DNA of 64,000 nt, from assembly GCF_011043735.1 (NCBI RefSeq), contig NZ_JAAKGV010000004.1, positions 248,001 through 312,000 of the forward strand. The letters are read 5' to 3'. The notes beneath the pieces are model-generated. The model ran no database searches. It was not told the origin of the DNA and worked only from the letters and a program-made list of their open reading frames with translations. The position numbers and the translations under genes were made by a program. The DNA comes from Methylobacterium sp. DB0501. Its GTDB lineage: Bacteria; Pseudomonadota; Alphaproteobacteria; Rhizobiales; Beijerinckiaceae. How positions within the stretch are numbered: the first letter of the stretch is position 1; every line of letters begins with the position of its first letter. Shown piece after piece: positions 1 to 7,748 of this stretch.

Positions 1-885
1 GGCATCGGGGTCGCGGCCGTCGCGGAGCGCGGCATCGGCCTTGTTGCGCAGGCGGGTGAGCGGGGTCTTGAGGTCGTGGGCGATGTTGTCGGAGACCTCG
101 CGCATGCCGCGCATCAACTCGCCGATGCGGTCGAGCATCGCGTTGAGGTTGCTCGCCAGCCGGTCGAGCTCGTCGCCGGTGCCGGCCAGCGCGAGGCGCC
201 CGTCGAGGTCGCCCGCCATGATGCCGCGGGTGATCTCGGTCATGTGGTCGACGCGCTTGAGCACGCGCTGGGCGATGAACCAGCTGCCGAGAAACCCTAA
301 GCCCACCACCAGCATCAGCGACCAGGCGAAGGCGCGGCCGATCACCGCCCGCAGGCGGTCGCGCTCCTCGACATCGCGGCCGACGAGGAGGCGGAACCCG
401 CCCGGCAGGGTGAAGATGCGCACGATCGCCCGGTGGTCGAGGCGGTCGCCGTCGCCGACGCGGCTATAGGCGGTCTCGGTCTGGCCGGGCTCGGCGAGGG
501 TGCCCGGGGGCAGCGACTCGACGTTGCCGACGACGTGCTCGCCCGCCGGGGTGGTCACGAGGTAGAGCGAGGCGCCGGGCTCGCGCGAGCGGCGCTCGAC
601 CACGCTGACGAGGCGGCGGATGCCGCCCGAGGCGTACTGGTCGGACAGGCCGTTGATCTCCGCCTCGATGGTCGAGACGATCTGGTCGTCGAGGACGCGC
701 CGGGCGTTCCAGGCGACGTAGCCGAGGGCGAAGAACGCGAAGGCGGCGAAGACCAGGAGATAGGCGAGCGAGAGCTTGAACGCGGTGGTGCGGAACAGCG
801 TGCCGAGGCGCGCCAGCAGGCCGTCCGGAGCGGCGCCGGAGGGCGCCCCACCCGCGGGCCCGGTGGCGGCGTGCCGCGCGCTCAC
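1..885 (-). CDS. HAMP-domain sensor histidine kinase, 3' part outside window
   Basis: This is the membrane sensor kinase of a two-component pair, which would phosphorylate the OmpR-type regulator encoded immediately upstream. The 295 codons seen encode a first membrane segment at about residues 36-58, a periplasmic sensor region, a second membrane segment at about 190-210, a HAMP linker, and an H-box whose histidine is residue 270 in NIAHDLKTPLTRLRNKADA. The ATP-binding domain lies beyond the left edge. The start is GTG at 885, which overlaps the stop of the regulator (GTGA), so the two are translationally coupled. The stimulus is unknown. Family assignment is secure; the name is not. Confidence 0.9.
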   Translation of the reverse strand, partial: MSARHAATGPAGGAPSGAAPDGLLARLGTLFRTTAFKLSLAYLLVFAAFAFFALGYVAWNARRVLDDQIVSTIEAEINGLSDQYASGGIRRLVSVVERRSREPGASLYLVTTPAGEHVVGNVESLPPGTLAEPGQTETAYSRVGDGDRLDHRAIVRIFTLPGGFRLLVGRDVEERDRLRAVIGRAFAWSLMLVVGLGFLGSWFIAQRVLKRVDHMTEITRGIMAGDLDGRLALAGTGDELDRLASNLNAMLDRIGELMRGMREVSDNIAHDLKTPLTRLRNKADAALRDGRDPDA

Positions 886-1571
886 GCCTCGCCGCCGGCG
901 CGGACCATGTAGCCCGCCCCCCGCACGGTGTGGATCATCGGGCGCTCGAAGCCCTTGTCGACCTTGGAGCGCAGGCGCGAGACGTGGACGTCGATGACGT
1001 TGGTCTGCGGATCGAAATGGTAGTCCCAGACGTGCTCGAGCAGCATCGTGCGGGTGACGACCTGGCCGGCATGGCGCATCAGGTATTCGAGCAGCCGGAA
1101 TTCCCGCGGCTGGAGCGGGATCTCCTGGCCGGCCCGGGTGACCCGGTGCGACAGCCGGTCGAGCTCGAGGTCGCCGACACGGTAGCTCGTCGTCTCGGTC
1201 CCGCCCCCGCCGCCGCGGCGGCGGGCCAGCACCTCGATCCGGGCCATCAGCTCGGAGAAGGCGTAGGGCTTGGGCAGGTAGTCGTCGCCGCCGGCCTTGA
1301 GGCCCTTCACCCGGTCGTCGACCTGGCCGAGCGCCGAGAGGATCAGCACCGGCGTCTCGACGCCCTGCTCGCGCAGCGAGCGGATCAACGACAGCCCGTC
1401 GAGCTTCGGCAGCATCCGGTCGACCACCAGGACGTCGTAGGCGCCCTCGCGGGCCAGCGCGTAGCCGTCGAGCCCGTCATCGGCGGTGTCGGCGACGTGG
1501 CCGGCCTCGCGAAAAGCCTTAGAGAGGTAGGCGGACGCCTCGCGGTCGTCCTCGATGATCAGGAGGCGCAT
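882..1571 (-). CDS. OmpR/PhoB-family response regulator
   Basis: A two-domain transcription factor of 229 residues. The N-terminal receiver has the acidic pair D8-D9, the phosphoacceptor D51 in LVVDRMLPK and the conserved Lys in LPKPYAF. A Gly-rich linker (about residues 124-129) leads to a C-terminal winged-helix DNA-binding domain containing REFRLLEYL and ending VRGAGYMV. I chose ATG 1571 because the receiver begins directly there; an in-frame ATG at 1580 would add three residues. It overlaps the downstream kinase gene by 4 bp and is probably its cognate partner. Targets cannot be read from the sequence. Confidence 0.93.
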   Translation of the reverse strand: MRLLIIEDDREASAYLSKAFREAGHVADTADDGLDGYALAREGAYDVLVVDRMLPKLDGLSLIRSLREQGVETPVLILSALGQVDDRVKGLKAGGDDYLPKPYAFSELMARIEVLARRRGGGGGTETTSYRVGDLELDRLSHRVTRAGQEIPLQPREFRLLEYLMRHAGQVVTRTMLLEHVWDYHFDPQTNVIDVHVSRLRSKVDKGFERPMIHTVRGAGYMVRAGGEA

Positions 1572-2115
1572 GTCGGGCATTCTAGGGCAGATCCTCGGCG
1601 CGCGGGAGGCGTCGGCGCGCGGGAGACGGGCCGGGACCGTCCCTGCCGGGATTGTCCCTGCCTGGATCCCGGCGCCGCGGGGGCGGGCCCCGCCCGGCGT
1701 ACCGCGGATTGGGAGGGGGAATCGCGGCACGCCGGGCATCGCCGCCGGGAGTCGGCAGGCCGAGCCGAGGGGCTCGACCTGCCGTGGCACGGAGTACCGG
1801 GTCGTCCTTGGGGGGCGACGATGATGACCCGGCACCGCGGCCCTCGGGGCCTGTGGCGCGCCGCCGCCCCGGGGGGTGAGAGGGCGGCATCGCGTCCGGC
1901 GACCCTGCCGTTATCGCGTATCCCGGCTTACGCCGTCGTCTCCGCCCGATGAACTCGGCGTAATCTTTGCCGCAGGCGGCGGGAGCGCGGGTTCGTCCGG
2001 GATAGAGGAGGGCGCGGAGCTTCCCCTCCCACCGCCCGCGGAGAGAGGGGAGAAGCTGCGCCTACCCGTCTCGACGGGAGCCGCACTCGCCGAACGGCCC
2101 CGCAGCCGTCGCGGC
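1572..2115. other. Intergenic region without a convincing gene
   Basis: This spacer lies upstream of the two-component operon and downstream of the DUF1275 gene, both on the minus strand. It holds two near-identical GC-rich units around 1593-1626 (each containing TCGGCGCGCGGGAG) and an imperfect stem (AGCTTCCCCTC at 2018-2028 with GAGGGG..AAGCT at 2045-2057) that could end the DUF1275 transcript, although no T-run follows. Open frames here have no family features. Confidence 0.5.
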
Positions 2116-2859
2116 CTACACCACCGGCGGCGCCGTCGCGGCGGCGTCCGGGGCCGGGGACTTGGTGCCGGAGACCAGCGGCCCGTCGCCGTGGATCAGC
2201 GTCATCGCCAGGGCGATGACCGCCAGCACCGCCGCCACCACCGCCGGCACCAGGAAGGCGCGCTCGCCGAAGGCGCCGTGCAGGAGCCCGCCGGTGATCG
2301 CGCCGAGCGTCAGGGCGGCCCAGAGCGGCGCCTGGATCCAGAACGACGGCGCGGGATGGCCGAGCAGCAGGTTGGCGAGCCCGGTGCCGAACCGCACCAC
2401 CGCGCCGGTGACGTAGGTCAGCGCCAGGCTGCGGCCCTCCTCGTCCTGGAGCACGGCGTTCTGCATGCCGAGCGCCAGCACGATCGGGTAGGCGTGGAGC
2501 GGGAATTCCTCCGGGCCGCGCGGCATCGCCAGCCCGACGCAGAGCAGCAGCGCCTGCAGGCCGAGCAGCACCGCGAGCCGCCAGTAGCCGACGGCGGCGG
2601 CGATCAGGGTGCCGAGGAACGCCCCGAAGCAGAACAGCGCGATGGTGCTGCCGACCCGGGTGACGTTGCCCCACTCGCCGAGGCTCACCGCCGCGCCGAG
2701 GCGGGTGGTGTTGCCGCTCATGAACGACATGAACAGCTGCGAGAACTCGAGGAACCCGATCGAGTCCGCGCAGCCGGCCAGCGCCGACAGGGCCAGCGCG
2801 AACGGGACCCGCGTGCTCGCAGAGGCCGGAAAGGCCTTGGTTTCCTTCTCTGCTGCCAT
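2116..2859 (-). CDS. DUF1275 (YoaK-like) membrane protein
   Basis: A 247-residue integral membrane protein with six or seven hydrophobic segments. It has the family hallmark GCADSIGFL near the first helix and the motif FMSGNTTRLG near residue 46, both typical of DUF1275. The biochemical role of the family is not established. ATG 2859 is preceded by a good ribosome-binding site (AGGAGAGAG, about 8 nt upstream). The gene stands alone between the spacer and an orphan receiver on the same strand. A 15-bp perfect palindrome lies about 20 nt upstream of the start. Confidence 0.88.
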   Translation of the reverse strand: MAAEKETKAFPASASTRVPFALALSALAGCADSIGFLEFSQLFMSFMSGNTTRLGAAVSLGEWGNVTRVGSTIALFCFGAFLGTLIAAAVGYWRLAVLLGLQALLLCVGLAMPRGPEEFPLHAYPIVLALGMQNAVLQDEEGRSLALTYVTGAVVRFGTGLANLLLGHPAPSFWIQAPLWAALTLGAITGGLLHGAFGERAFLVPAVVAAVLAVIALAMTLIHGDGPLVSGTKSPAPDAAATAPPVV

Positions 2860-2878
2860 GCAGCCTCTCTCTCCTGTA

Positions 2879-2893
2879 CTGCCCTGAGGGCAG
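2879..2893. promoter_or_regulatory. 15-bp palindrome upstream of DUF1275 gene
   Basis: CTGCCCTGAGGGCAG has two 7-bp arms around one base. It lies between the orphan receiver gene and the DUF1275 start. It could be an operator for the latter or a small hairpin after the receiver gene; the sequence alone does not decide. Confidence 0.35.
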
Positions 2894-2947
2894 ATGGGGC
2901 TCGCAAGGCAGAACCGGGAGGGAGCGTGACGGTTCCGCTGCGCCGCA

Positions 2948-3319
2948 TCAAAGGCGGCGCAGGCCCGGCAGCAGGCCGGCCAGGACCTCGTAGTCGAAGG
3001 GCTTCGACCAGGCGGGGATCGCGCCGTAATCGGCCGGGATCGCGGCGGCGTCGTAGCCGGTGGCGAAGACCACCGGTACGCCGCGACGGGCGAACTCGGC
3101 GACGAGCGGGTAGACCAGCTCGCCGCGCAGGTTGATGTCGAGGACCGCGAGGTCGAGCGGTTGCGACGCCAGGAGCCGGCGCGCCTCGTCGACCGTCGGC
3201 ACCGGGCCGACCACCTCGGCACCGTGCCGGACCAGGGCACGGGAAATGTCGTCGGCGATGAAGTACTCGTCCTCGACCACGAGGACCCGAAGCGGGTCGG
3301 GCCTCTCCTGTCCTGTCAT
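2948..3319 (-). CDS. Single-domain response regulator, FATGUY type
   Basis: A stand-alone receiver of 123 residues with no output domain. Visible are the acidic cluster VEDEYF (residues 15-20), phosphoacceptor D61 in LAVLDINLRGE, the motif VVFATGYD and the Lys in WSKPFD. The FATGY motif puts it in the receiver subclass that includes PhyR and related general stress-response receivers in Alphaproteobacteria (family knowledge). No kinase, PhyR, NepR or EcfG gene is adjacent, so its partner is unknown. I chose ATG 3319 because upstream in-frame sequence is Arg-rich spacer. Confidence 0.88.
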   Translation of the reverse strand: MTGQERPDPLRVLVVEDEYFIADDISRALVRHGAEVVGPVPTVDEARRLLASQPLDLAVLDINLRGELVYPLVAEFARRGVPVVFATGYDAAAIPADYGAIPAWSKPFDYEVLAGLLPGLRRL

Positions 3320-3443
3320 CGCGCGATCCTCGCCTCCGCCGGCACCACCTCCGCATGGGCGCCGCCGGCGCCCGCACAGGATAGCACGATGGGGGCATGC
3401 ACGTCGCGCATGCAACCCCCGGGTCGGATGTCGGTGAGGACAA

Positions 3444-3489
3444 TCAGAGCGCGAATGGCCCCATAGTCAGAGCGCGAATGGCCCCATGT
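3444..3489. repeat. Two tandem 23-bp units
   Basis: Two adjacent copies begin TCAGAGCGCGAATGGCCCCA, at 3444 and 3467, and differ only at the last bases. They lie in the 270-bp spacer between the receiver gene and the flavoprotein gene. They may be a recent slippage duplication or a doubled binding site. Confidence 0.55.
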
Positions 3490-3589
3490 GAACCCGATCG
3501 ATTGCTTCGCAATAGGGATCTCGGCTTCGCTCGGACGCCGCGCAGGCCCTCCCGATACCGCTTCCGGACGATGGCTTCCGGACGCGGAA

Positions 3590-4201
3590 TCAGTAGAGCC
3601 GGGTGCGGTAGGATTCGTCCATCAGCCGCTCGGCCTCGGCGACGGCGAGCGCGCCGGTCTGCTCGGCCAGCACCCGGCCGAGGCTCGGGAAGGTGTCGCG
3701 CGGCACCTGCGCCGCCGGGTCCCACAGCCGCGAGCGCATCACCGCCTTGCCGCAATGGAAGAACGACTCGCGCACCGCGACGAGGAGCCCGGTCATCGGC
3801 ACCTTGCCCTGCGCGACGAGGGGCGCGAGCAGGGCGGGATCGGTGGTGATGCGGGCGGTGCCGTTCACCCGCAGGGTTTCGGTGATGCCCGGCACCAGGA
3901 AGATCAGGCCGATGCCCGGCGCGGCGAGGAGGTTGCCGAAACTGTCGGCGCGGTTGTTGCCGCGCCGGTCCGGGATCAGCAGGGTGGCGTCGTCGAGCAC
4001 CTGGACGAAGCCCGGCGCGTCGCCCCGCGGGCTCGCATCGGCGCGGCCCCCGGCATCGGCGGTGGCGACGACCAGGAACGGCGAGAGCGCGATGAAGGCG
4101 CGGGCATGCGCGTCGAGCCGCGCCAGCACCTTGCCCTCGGCCAGGCGGCTGACCGGGCCCATATGGTCGCGCAGGCCGGCCGCGTCGCGAATCTCGTCCA
4201 T
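3590..4201 (-). CDS. Pyridoxamine 5'-phosphate oxidase-like FMN-binding protein (MSMEG_1061-like)
   Basis: A 203-residue split-barrel flavoprotein. Typical features are FLVVATADAGGRADASPRGD (residues about 42-61), DRRGNNRADSFGNLL (about 78-92) and a C-terminal half with KAVMRSRLWDP. Members of this subgroup bind flavin and act as small-molecule reductases or oxidases; the substrate is not known, and it is unlikely to be the biosynthetic PdxH because the sequence is closer to the general-stress subgroup. It is divergent from the SCO1-like gene. ATG 4201 fits the usual family N-terminus. Confidence 0.85.
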   Translation of the reverse strand: MDEIRDAAGLRDHMGPVSRLAEGKVLARLDAHARAFIALSPFLVVATADAGGRADASPRGDAPGFVQVLDDATLLIPDRRGNNRADSFGNLLAAPGIGLIFLVPGITETLRVNGTARITTDPALLAPLVAQGKVPMTGLLVAVRESFFHCGKAVMRSRLWDPAAQVPRDTFPSLGRVLAEQTGALAVAEAERLMDESYRTRLY

Positions 4202-4329
4202 CCGATCCCCTTTCCGGTCCCTCTGGCCGCTGCGGCCTGTTGTCCGTCGCGCGCCCCGGAGCCGGCTGCTGCCCGCTCCCGCGCCCTATCTCGGGTCAGG
4301 GTGCGGGCTCCGCGCGATCGAAGCAAGCG

Positions 4330-5172
4330 ATGTTCTCTCGAGGCAATCCCTCTCGCGGCGTCCCGCAGCGCCGGCCCGCCGGCCGCCTCGGCGCGGCAGC
4401 CCTCTCCGTGTCCCTCTTCCTCGGCCTCGCCGGGCCGGCCGCGGCCGGGCTGACGCCGAAGGATCTGTCGGGCGTCGGGCTCGCGCCGCCCCCCGGCGCC
4501 CGGGCGCCCCTCGACGCCGCCTTCACCGACACGAACGGCCGGCGCCTGAGCCTCGGCCAGGCCCTGGACGGGCGGCCCGCCCTGCTGATGCCCCTCGACT
4601 ATGCCTGCCGCAACGTCTGCGACCCGATGCTCGCCGTCGCCGGCGCGGCCCTCGCCGGGACCGGCCTGACGCCGGGCACAGACTTCCGGCTGGTGGCCCT
4701 CGGCATCAACCCGCGGGCGGATGCCGGCACCGCCCGCACCATGGTGGCCGGGCAGCTCGGGGCCGGGCCGCTCCTCGACAGCGCCGTGGTGCTCACCGGG
4801 GCGCCGGGGCCGGTCGCGGCGGTGACGCGGGCGGTCGGCTACGCCTATGCCTACGACCGGGACACCGATTCCTACGCCCACCCGGCCGGGGCCCTGGTGC
4901 TCGCCGGCGACGGGCGGGTCGCCCGGGCGCTGTCGCCGCTCGCGATGACCGCCCGCGACCTGCGCCTCGCCCTCGTCGAGGCCGGCGAAGGCCGGGTCGG
5001 AACGCTCCCGGACCGGCTGCTGCTGCTCTGCTACGGCTACGACCCGCAGACCGGGGTCTACACCCCGCTGATCCGCCGGATCCTGACGGCCTCGGGCCTC
5101 GTCACGGTTCTGGGCATCGCCGGGCTGGTGGCCTGGCTGCACCGGCGCTCGAAACCCGCAACGCCGGCCTGA
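4330..5172 (+). CDS. SCO1/SenC-family thioredoxin-fold protein
   Basis: A 280-residue exported protein. It has a signal segment (about residues 18-39, ending GPAAAG), a thioredoxin-like domain with the copper/redox motif C93-R-N-V-C97 and the conserved His184 in SYAHPAG, and one C-terminal membrane helix (about 252-272) followed by HRRSK. SCO proteins deliver copper or reduce the CuA site of cytochrome oxidase at the outer face of the inner membrane. The usual oxidase genes are not adjacent. ATG 4330 places the signal peptide correctly; upstream in-frame sequence is unlike it. Confidence 0.88.
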   Translation: MFSRGNPSRGVPQRRPAGRLGAAALSVSLFLGLAGPAAAGLTPKDLSGVGLAPPPGARAPLDAAFTDTNGRRLSLGQALDGRPALLMPLDYACRNVCDPMLAVAGAALAGTGLTPGTDFRLVALGINPRADAGTARTMVAGQLGAGPLLDSAVVLTGAPGPVAAVTRAVGYAYAYDRDTDSYAHPAGALVLAGDGRVARALSPLAMTARDLRLALVEAGEGRVGTLPDRLLLLCYGYDPQTGVYTPLIRRILTASGLVTVLGIAGLVAWLHRRSKPATPA

Positions 5173-5246
5173 CGCGACCGCCACTCTCCGGTGGGCGGCG
5201 GGGCGACGGCGGTGCAGAGTGCCGCCGAACGGAATCGAGACACGAT

Positions 5247-6080
5247 ATGGTCCTTCCCCTCGTCATCACGGTGGCGCCGAACGGCGCCCGCCGCACCAAG
5301 GCCGACCACCCCGCCCTGCCGATCGACCCGCGGGAGATCGGTCTGGAAGCCGCCCGCTGCCGCGAGGCCGGCGCCGCGATGATCCACCTGCACGTCCGCG
5401 ACGCCGAACAGCGCCACACCCTCGACCTCGACCGCTACCGGGCGGCGCTGGCGGCGGTGCGGCGGGAGGCGGGGCCGGAGATGATCTGCCAGGTCACCAC
5501 CGAAGCGGTCGGCCTCTACGGCCCGGCCGAGCAGATGGCGGCGATGCGGGCGCTCAAGCCCGAGGCGTTCTCGGTGGCTTTGCGCGAGCTGTTCGGCGAA
5601 CCGGAGGACGAGGCCGCCGCCGCCGCCTTCCTGGCCGAGCAGGCCCGGGCCGGGGTCATGGTGCAGCACATCCTGTACGATGCCGGCGACGTCACCCGCT
5701 TCCAGGGCCTCGTCGCGCGGGGGCTGATCCCGCTCGAGCGGGCGAGCGTCCTGTTCGTGCTCGGCCGCTACGCCGTCGGCCAGCGCTCGGACCCGGCCGA
5801 CCTGCTGCCGTTCCTGACGGCCTGGAATTCCGAGCACCATCTCGACCTGCCCTGGGCGCTCTGCGCCTTCGGGCCCCGGGAAGCGGCCTGCCTCGTCACC
5901 GCGGCGGCGCTCGGCGGCCATGCCCGGGTCGGGTTCGAGAACAACCTGTGGCGGCCGGACGGGAGCCTGGCGCCGGACAACGCCGCGCAGGTGGCCAACC
6001 TCGCCGCCCTCGCCCGGTCGATCGGGATCGGCGTGGCGACGCCGGCACAGGCGCGGGCGCTGCTCACCGGGGAAGCGTAA
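5247..6080 (+). CDS. BKACE-family beta-keto acid cleavage enzyme
   Basis: A 277-residue protein of the 3-keto-5-aminohexanoate cleavage enzyme family, zinc-dependent TIM barrels that condense a beta-keto acid with acetyl-CoA. The metal-binding pair H47-L-H49 in MIHLHVRD, the VTTEA-like strand (CQVTTEAVGLYG) and the C-terminal GHARVGFENNLW motif are all present. Substrates vary widely in this family, so none is assigned. ATG 5247 follows the stop of the SCO1-like gene by 74 bp. A nested inverted repeat follows the stop codon. Confidence 0.9.
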   Translation: MVLPLVITVAPNGARRTKADHPALPIDPREIGLEAARCREAGAAMIHLHVRDAEQRHTLDLDRYRAALAAVRREAGPEMICQVTTEAVGLYGPAEQMAAMRALKPEAFSVALRELFGEPEDEAAAAAFLAEQARAGVMVQHILYDAGDVTRFQGLVARGLIPLERASVLFVLGRYAVGQRSDPADLLPFLTAWNSEHHLDLPWALCAFGPREAACLVTAAALGGHARVGFENNLWRPDGSLAPDNAAQVANLAALARSIGIGVATPAQARALLTGEA

Positions 6081-6388
6081 AGCACTCATTCGATCGAGCG
6101 GCCGACGTTGATACGATTTTCGGAAGTTTCCTTTCGGACATCGTATCACAGGCCCGCGTGACATTTGAGGAAAGTCGATTTCTGCATCGTGCCGCGGCCG
6201 CGCCGGCGGAGCCCGGGATCCGGAACCGCCGAGGCTTCAGGAAAAGGCGGATCGCCGTCCGCTTCGTTCTCCACCACCCGAGTCCCTGAATTCCGGCTCT
6301 GGCCTGCGGCGAGCGCCGGGGACGACCCTGTGGGGTGAATTCCGGATCTGCCGGTCCGGAGACGGATCGGGAAACGCCGTCGGGACGA
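6081..6388. other. Intergenic region between convergent genes, with inverted repeats
   Basis: No gene is supported. The left part has a stem-loop (TGATACGAT 6109-6117 with ATCGTATCA 6140-6148) that encloses a second palindrome GGAAGTTTCC (6122-6131). The right part contains short CCGGATC/GGATCCGG-type palindromic fragments resembling pieces of the longer inverted repeats elsewhere in the window. Confidence 0.6.
6109..6148. repeat. Nested inverted repeat after the BKACE gene
   Basis: Nine-base perfect arms TGATACGAT and ATCGTATCA surround 22 nt that themselves contain the palindrome GGAAGTTTCC and two copies of TTCGGA. It lies about 30 bp after the BKACE stop and may act as a terminator or RNA-stabilising hairpin; there is no T-run. 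Confidence 0.6.
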
Positions 6389-7513
6389 TTACTGGCTGAC
6401 CGCGGCCGCATTCGGCTCGGGCATCGCCGCGGCGGTCTGCGGCACCGGGGGTGCGGGTTTACGCACGACGAAGTGGCGGAACTCGACCGGGCGGCGCGGC
6501 GGCAGCGGCATCTTGGGGCCGGAATCGGGCTCGGCCGGGGCGGCATCCGGGGACAGGGCGGCGACCGCGGTCGCGGCGGCCGGCGGGGTGGACGCCGCCG
6601 CCTGCGGAGCCGGTGCGGCGGTCGGCGTCGCGGCGAGGCTGACGGTCTGCCCGGAGGTCGGGAACGGCAGGCCGGCGGCGGACGTGCCCGCATACGCGAG
6701 AACCGGGCCGGCGGTGGGGGTCGGGGCGGCGTGGAAGGCCAGGGAGGCCGGGCGGACCGGCGGCAGCGGCACGGTGACCGCCGGCTCGGCGGAGGCCATC
6801 TGGGTCGGGGTGGCCTGGGCGGCGGCGGCTTGGGCAGGAGTAGCTTGGGCCGGAGTAGCTTGGGCCGGGGCCGCCTGGACCGGCTGGAAAGTCGCGGCCG
6901 GCTGCGGGGCGGCGGGGGTGGGCAGGGTGTAGGGCTGGGCGGACGCCTGCTGGGCGTAGGCACCCGCCAGGGCGGCGACCGACGGATCGGCCGACGCGGT
7001 GGCGGTCGTGGTCGCCGGCCGGCCGCCGAAGACGTTCGAGAAGAACTTGCCGAGCGGGTTGGCGGGCACCTCGCGCACCGGCGGCGCCTCGAGTTCGGCG
7101 ACGTCGGTGCGGATGCCGGCCCGCTTGGCGGCATAGTAATAGCCGCGGGCGTAATAGCTGTAGGCCTGGGCCTCGTTGCCGTGGGCGGTCTTGTAGGCGC
7201 CGGCGAGGTAGGCGACGCCGTAGGTCAGGTTGACCCTGGCATCGAGCAGGCCGGAGGCCGGGCCGCTGTAGCCAAGCGCCCGGGCAGTTCCGTGCTTGAT
7301 CTGCATCAGGCCGAGCGCCCCGCCGCGGCCGACCGCGCGGGGATTGTAGCCGCTCTCCCGCTTCACGACCCGGTGGATGAAGCTCGCCGGGACGCCGTTG
7401 GCCTTGGCGTGCGCCTCGATCAGCGCGTCGATGTTGTCGCGGACGGGGCTCACCTGGGCCGAGGCCGGGAGCGGCGCCGCGACGGCGACGGCGATGAGGA
7501 GGCGCTTGCGCAT
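6389..7513 (-). CDS. Exported lytic transglycosylase (SLT domain) with Pro/Ala-rich tail
   Basis: A 374-residue murein-cleaving enzyme. Residues 1-20 form a signal peptide (MRKRLLIAVAVAAPLPASAQ). The SLT domain follows, with catalytic Glu53 in KRESGYNPRAVG, the motif GALGLMQIKHGTAR (residues 65-78) and the Tyr-rich AYSYYARGYYY segment. From about residue 150 it is a low-complexity Pro/Ala linker with PAQAT-type tandem repeats (about 229-250), ending in PLPPRRPVEFRHF. The catalytic domain is full and the tail is unusually long. ATG 7513 gives a clean signal peptide. Confidence 0.92.
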   Translation of the reverse strand: MRKRLLIAVAVAAPLPASAQVSPVRDNIDALIEAHAKANGVPASFIHRVVKRESGYNPRAVGRGGALGLMQIKHGTARALGYSGPASGLLDARVNLTYGVAYLAGAYKTAHGNEAQAYSYYARGYYYAAKRAGIRTDVAELEAPPVREVPANPLGKFFSNVFGGRPATTTATASADPSVAALAGAYAQQASAQPYTLPTPAAPQPAATFQPVQAAPAQATPAQATPAQAAAAQATPTQMASAEPAVTVPLPPVRPASLAFHAAPTPTAGPVLAYAGTSAAGLPFPTSGQTVSLAATPTAAPAPQAAASTPPAAATAVAALSPDAAPAEPDSGPKMPLPPRRPVEFRHFVVRKPAPPVPQTAAAMPEPNAAAVSQ

Positions 7514-7598
7514 GCAAAAACCTGCTGGAGGGGGCCGGTGCGTTGCCGCACCGACGGGAAGGCCCATCCTGCTCCGTTTCAAATGCGGCGGGAAAGAG

Positions 7599-7630
7599 AC
7601 TTGGCCGTTCCGGACCCGAACTTGGCCGTT
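7599..7630. promoter_or_regulatory. Two direct repeats 21 bp apart upstream of transglycosylase
   Basis: ACTTGGCCGTT occurs at 7599-7609 and 7620-7630, exactly two helical turns apart, 86-117 bp upstream of the transglycosylase start. This is the geometry of a tandem activator site such as a response-regulator box; the protein is unknown. Confidence 0.4.
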
Positions 7631-7748
7631 AACTGAGCCGGAAAACGGTCAGGTTTCGCGGTGCGGTGTGGCTCCGCAGGCACAGGCGAGCGCCACCCGA
7701 GCCCCCGTCCACCGGTTTCACGAGGCCCGTCGGCCCGGAGGATGCGAA

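Noticed and set aside
1876..3135. Long plus-strand open frame of about 419 codons opposite the DUF1275 and receiver genes
   Set aside because: It is a GC-driven antisense shadow. It is rich in Arg, Gly and His, has no domain, and overlaps two well-recognised genes on the other strand.
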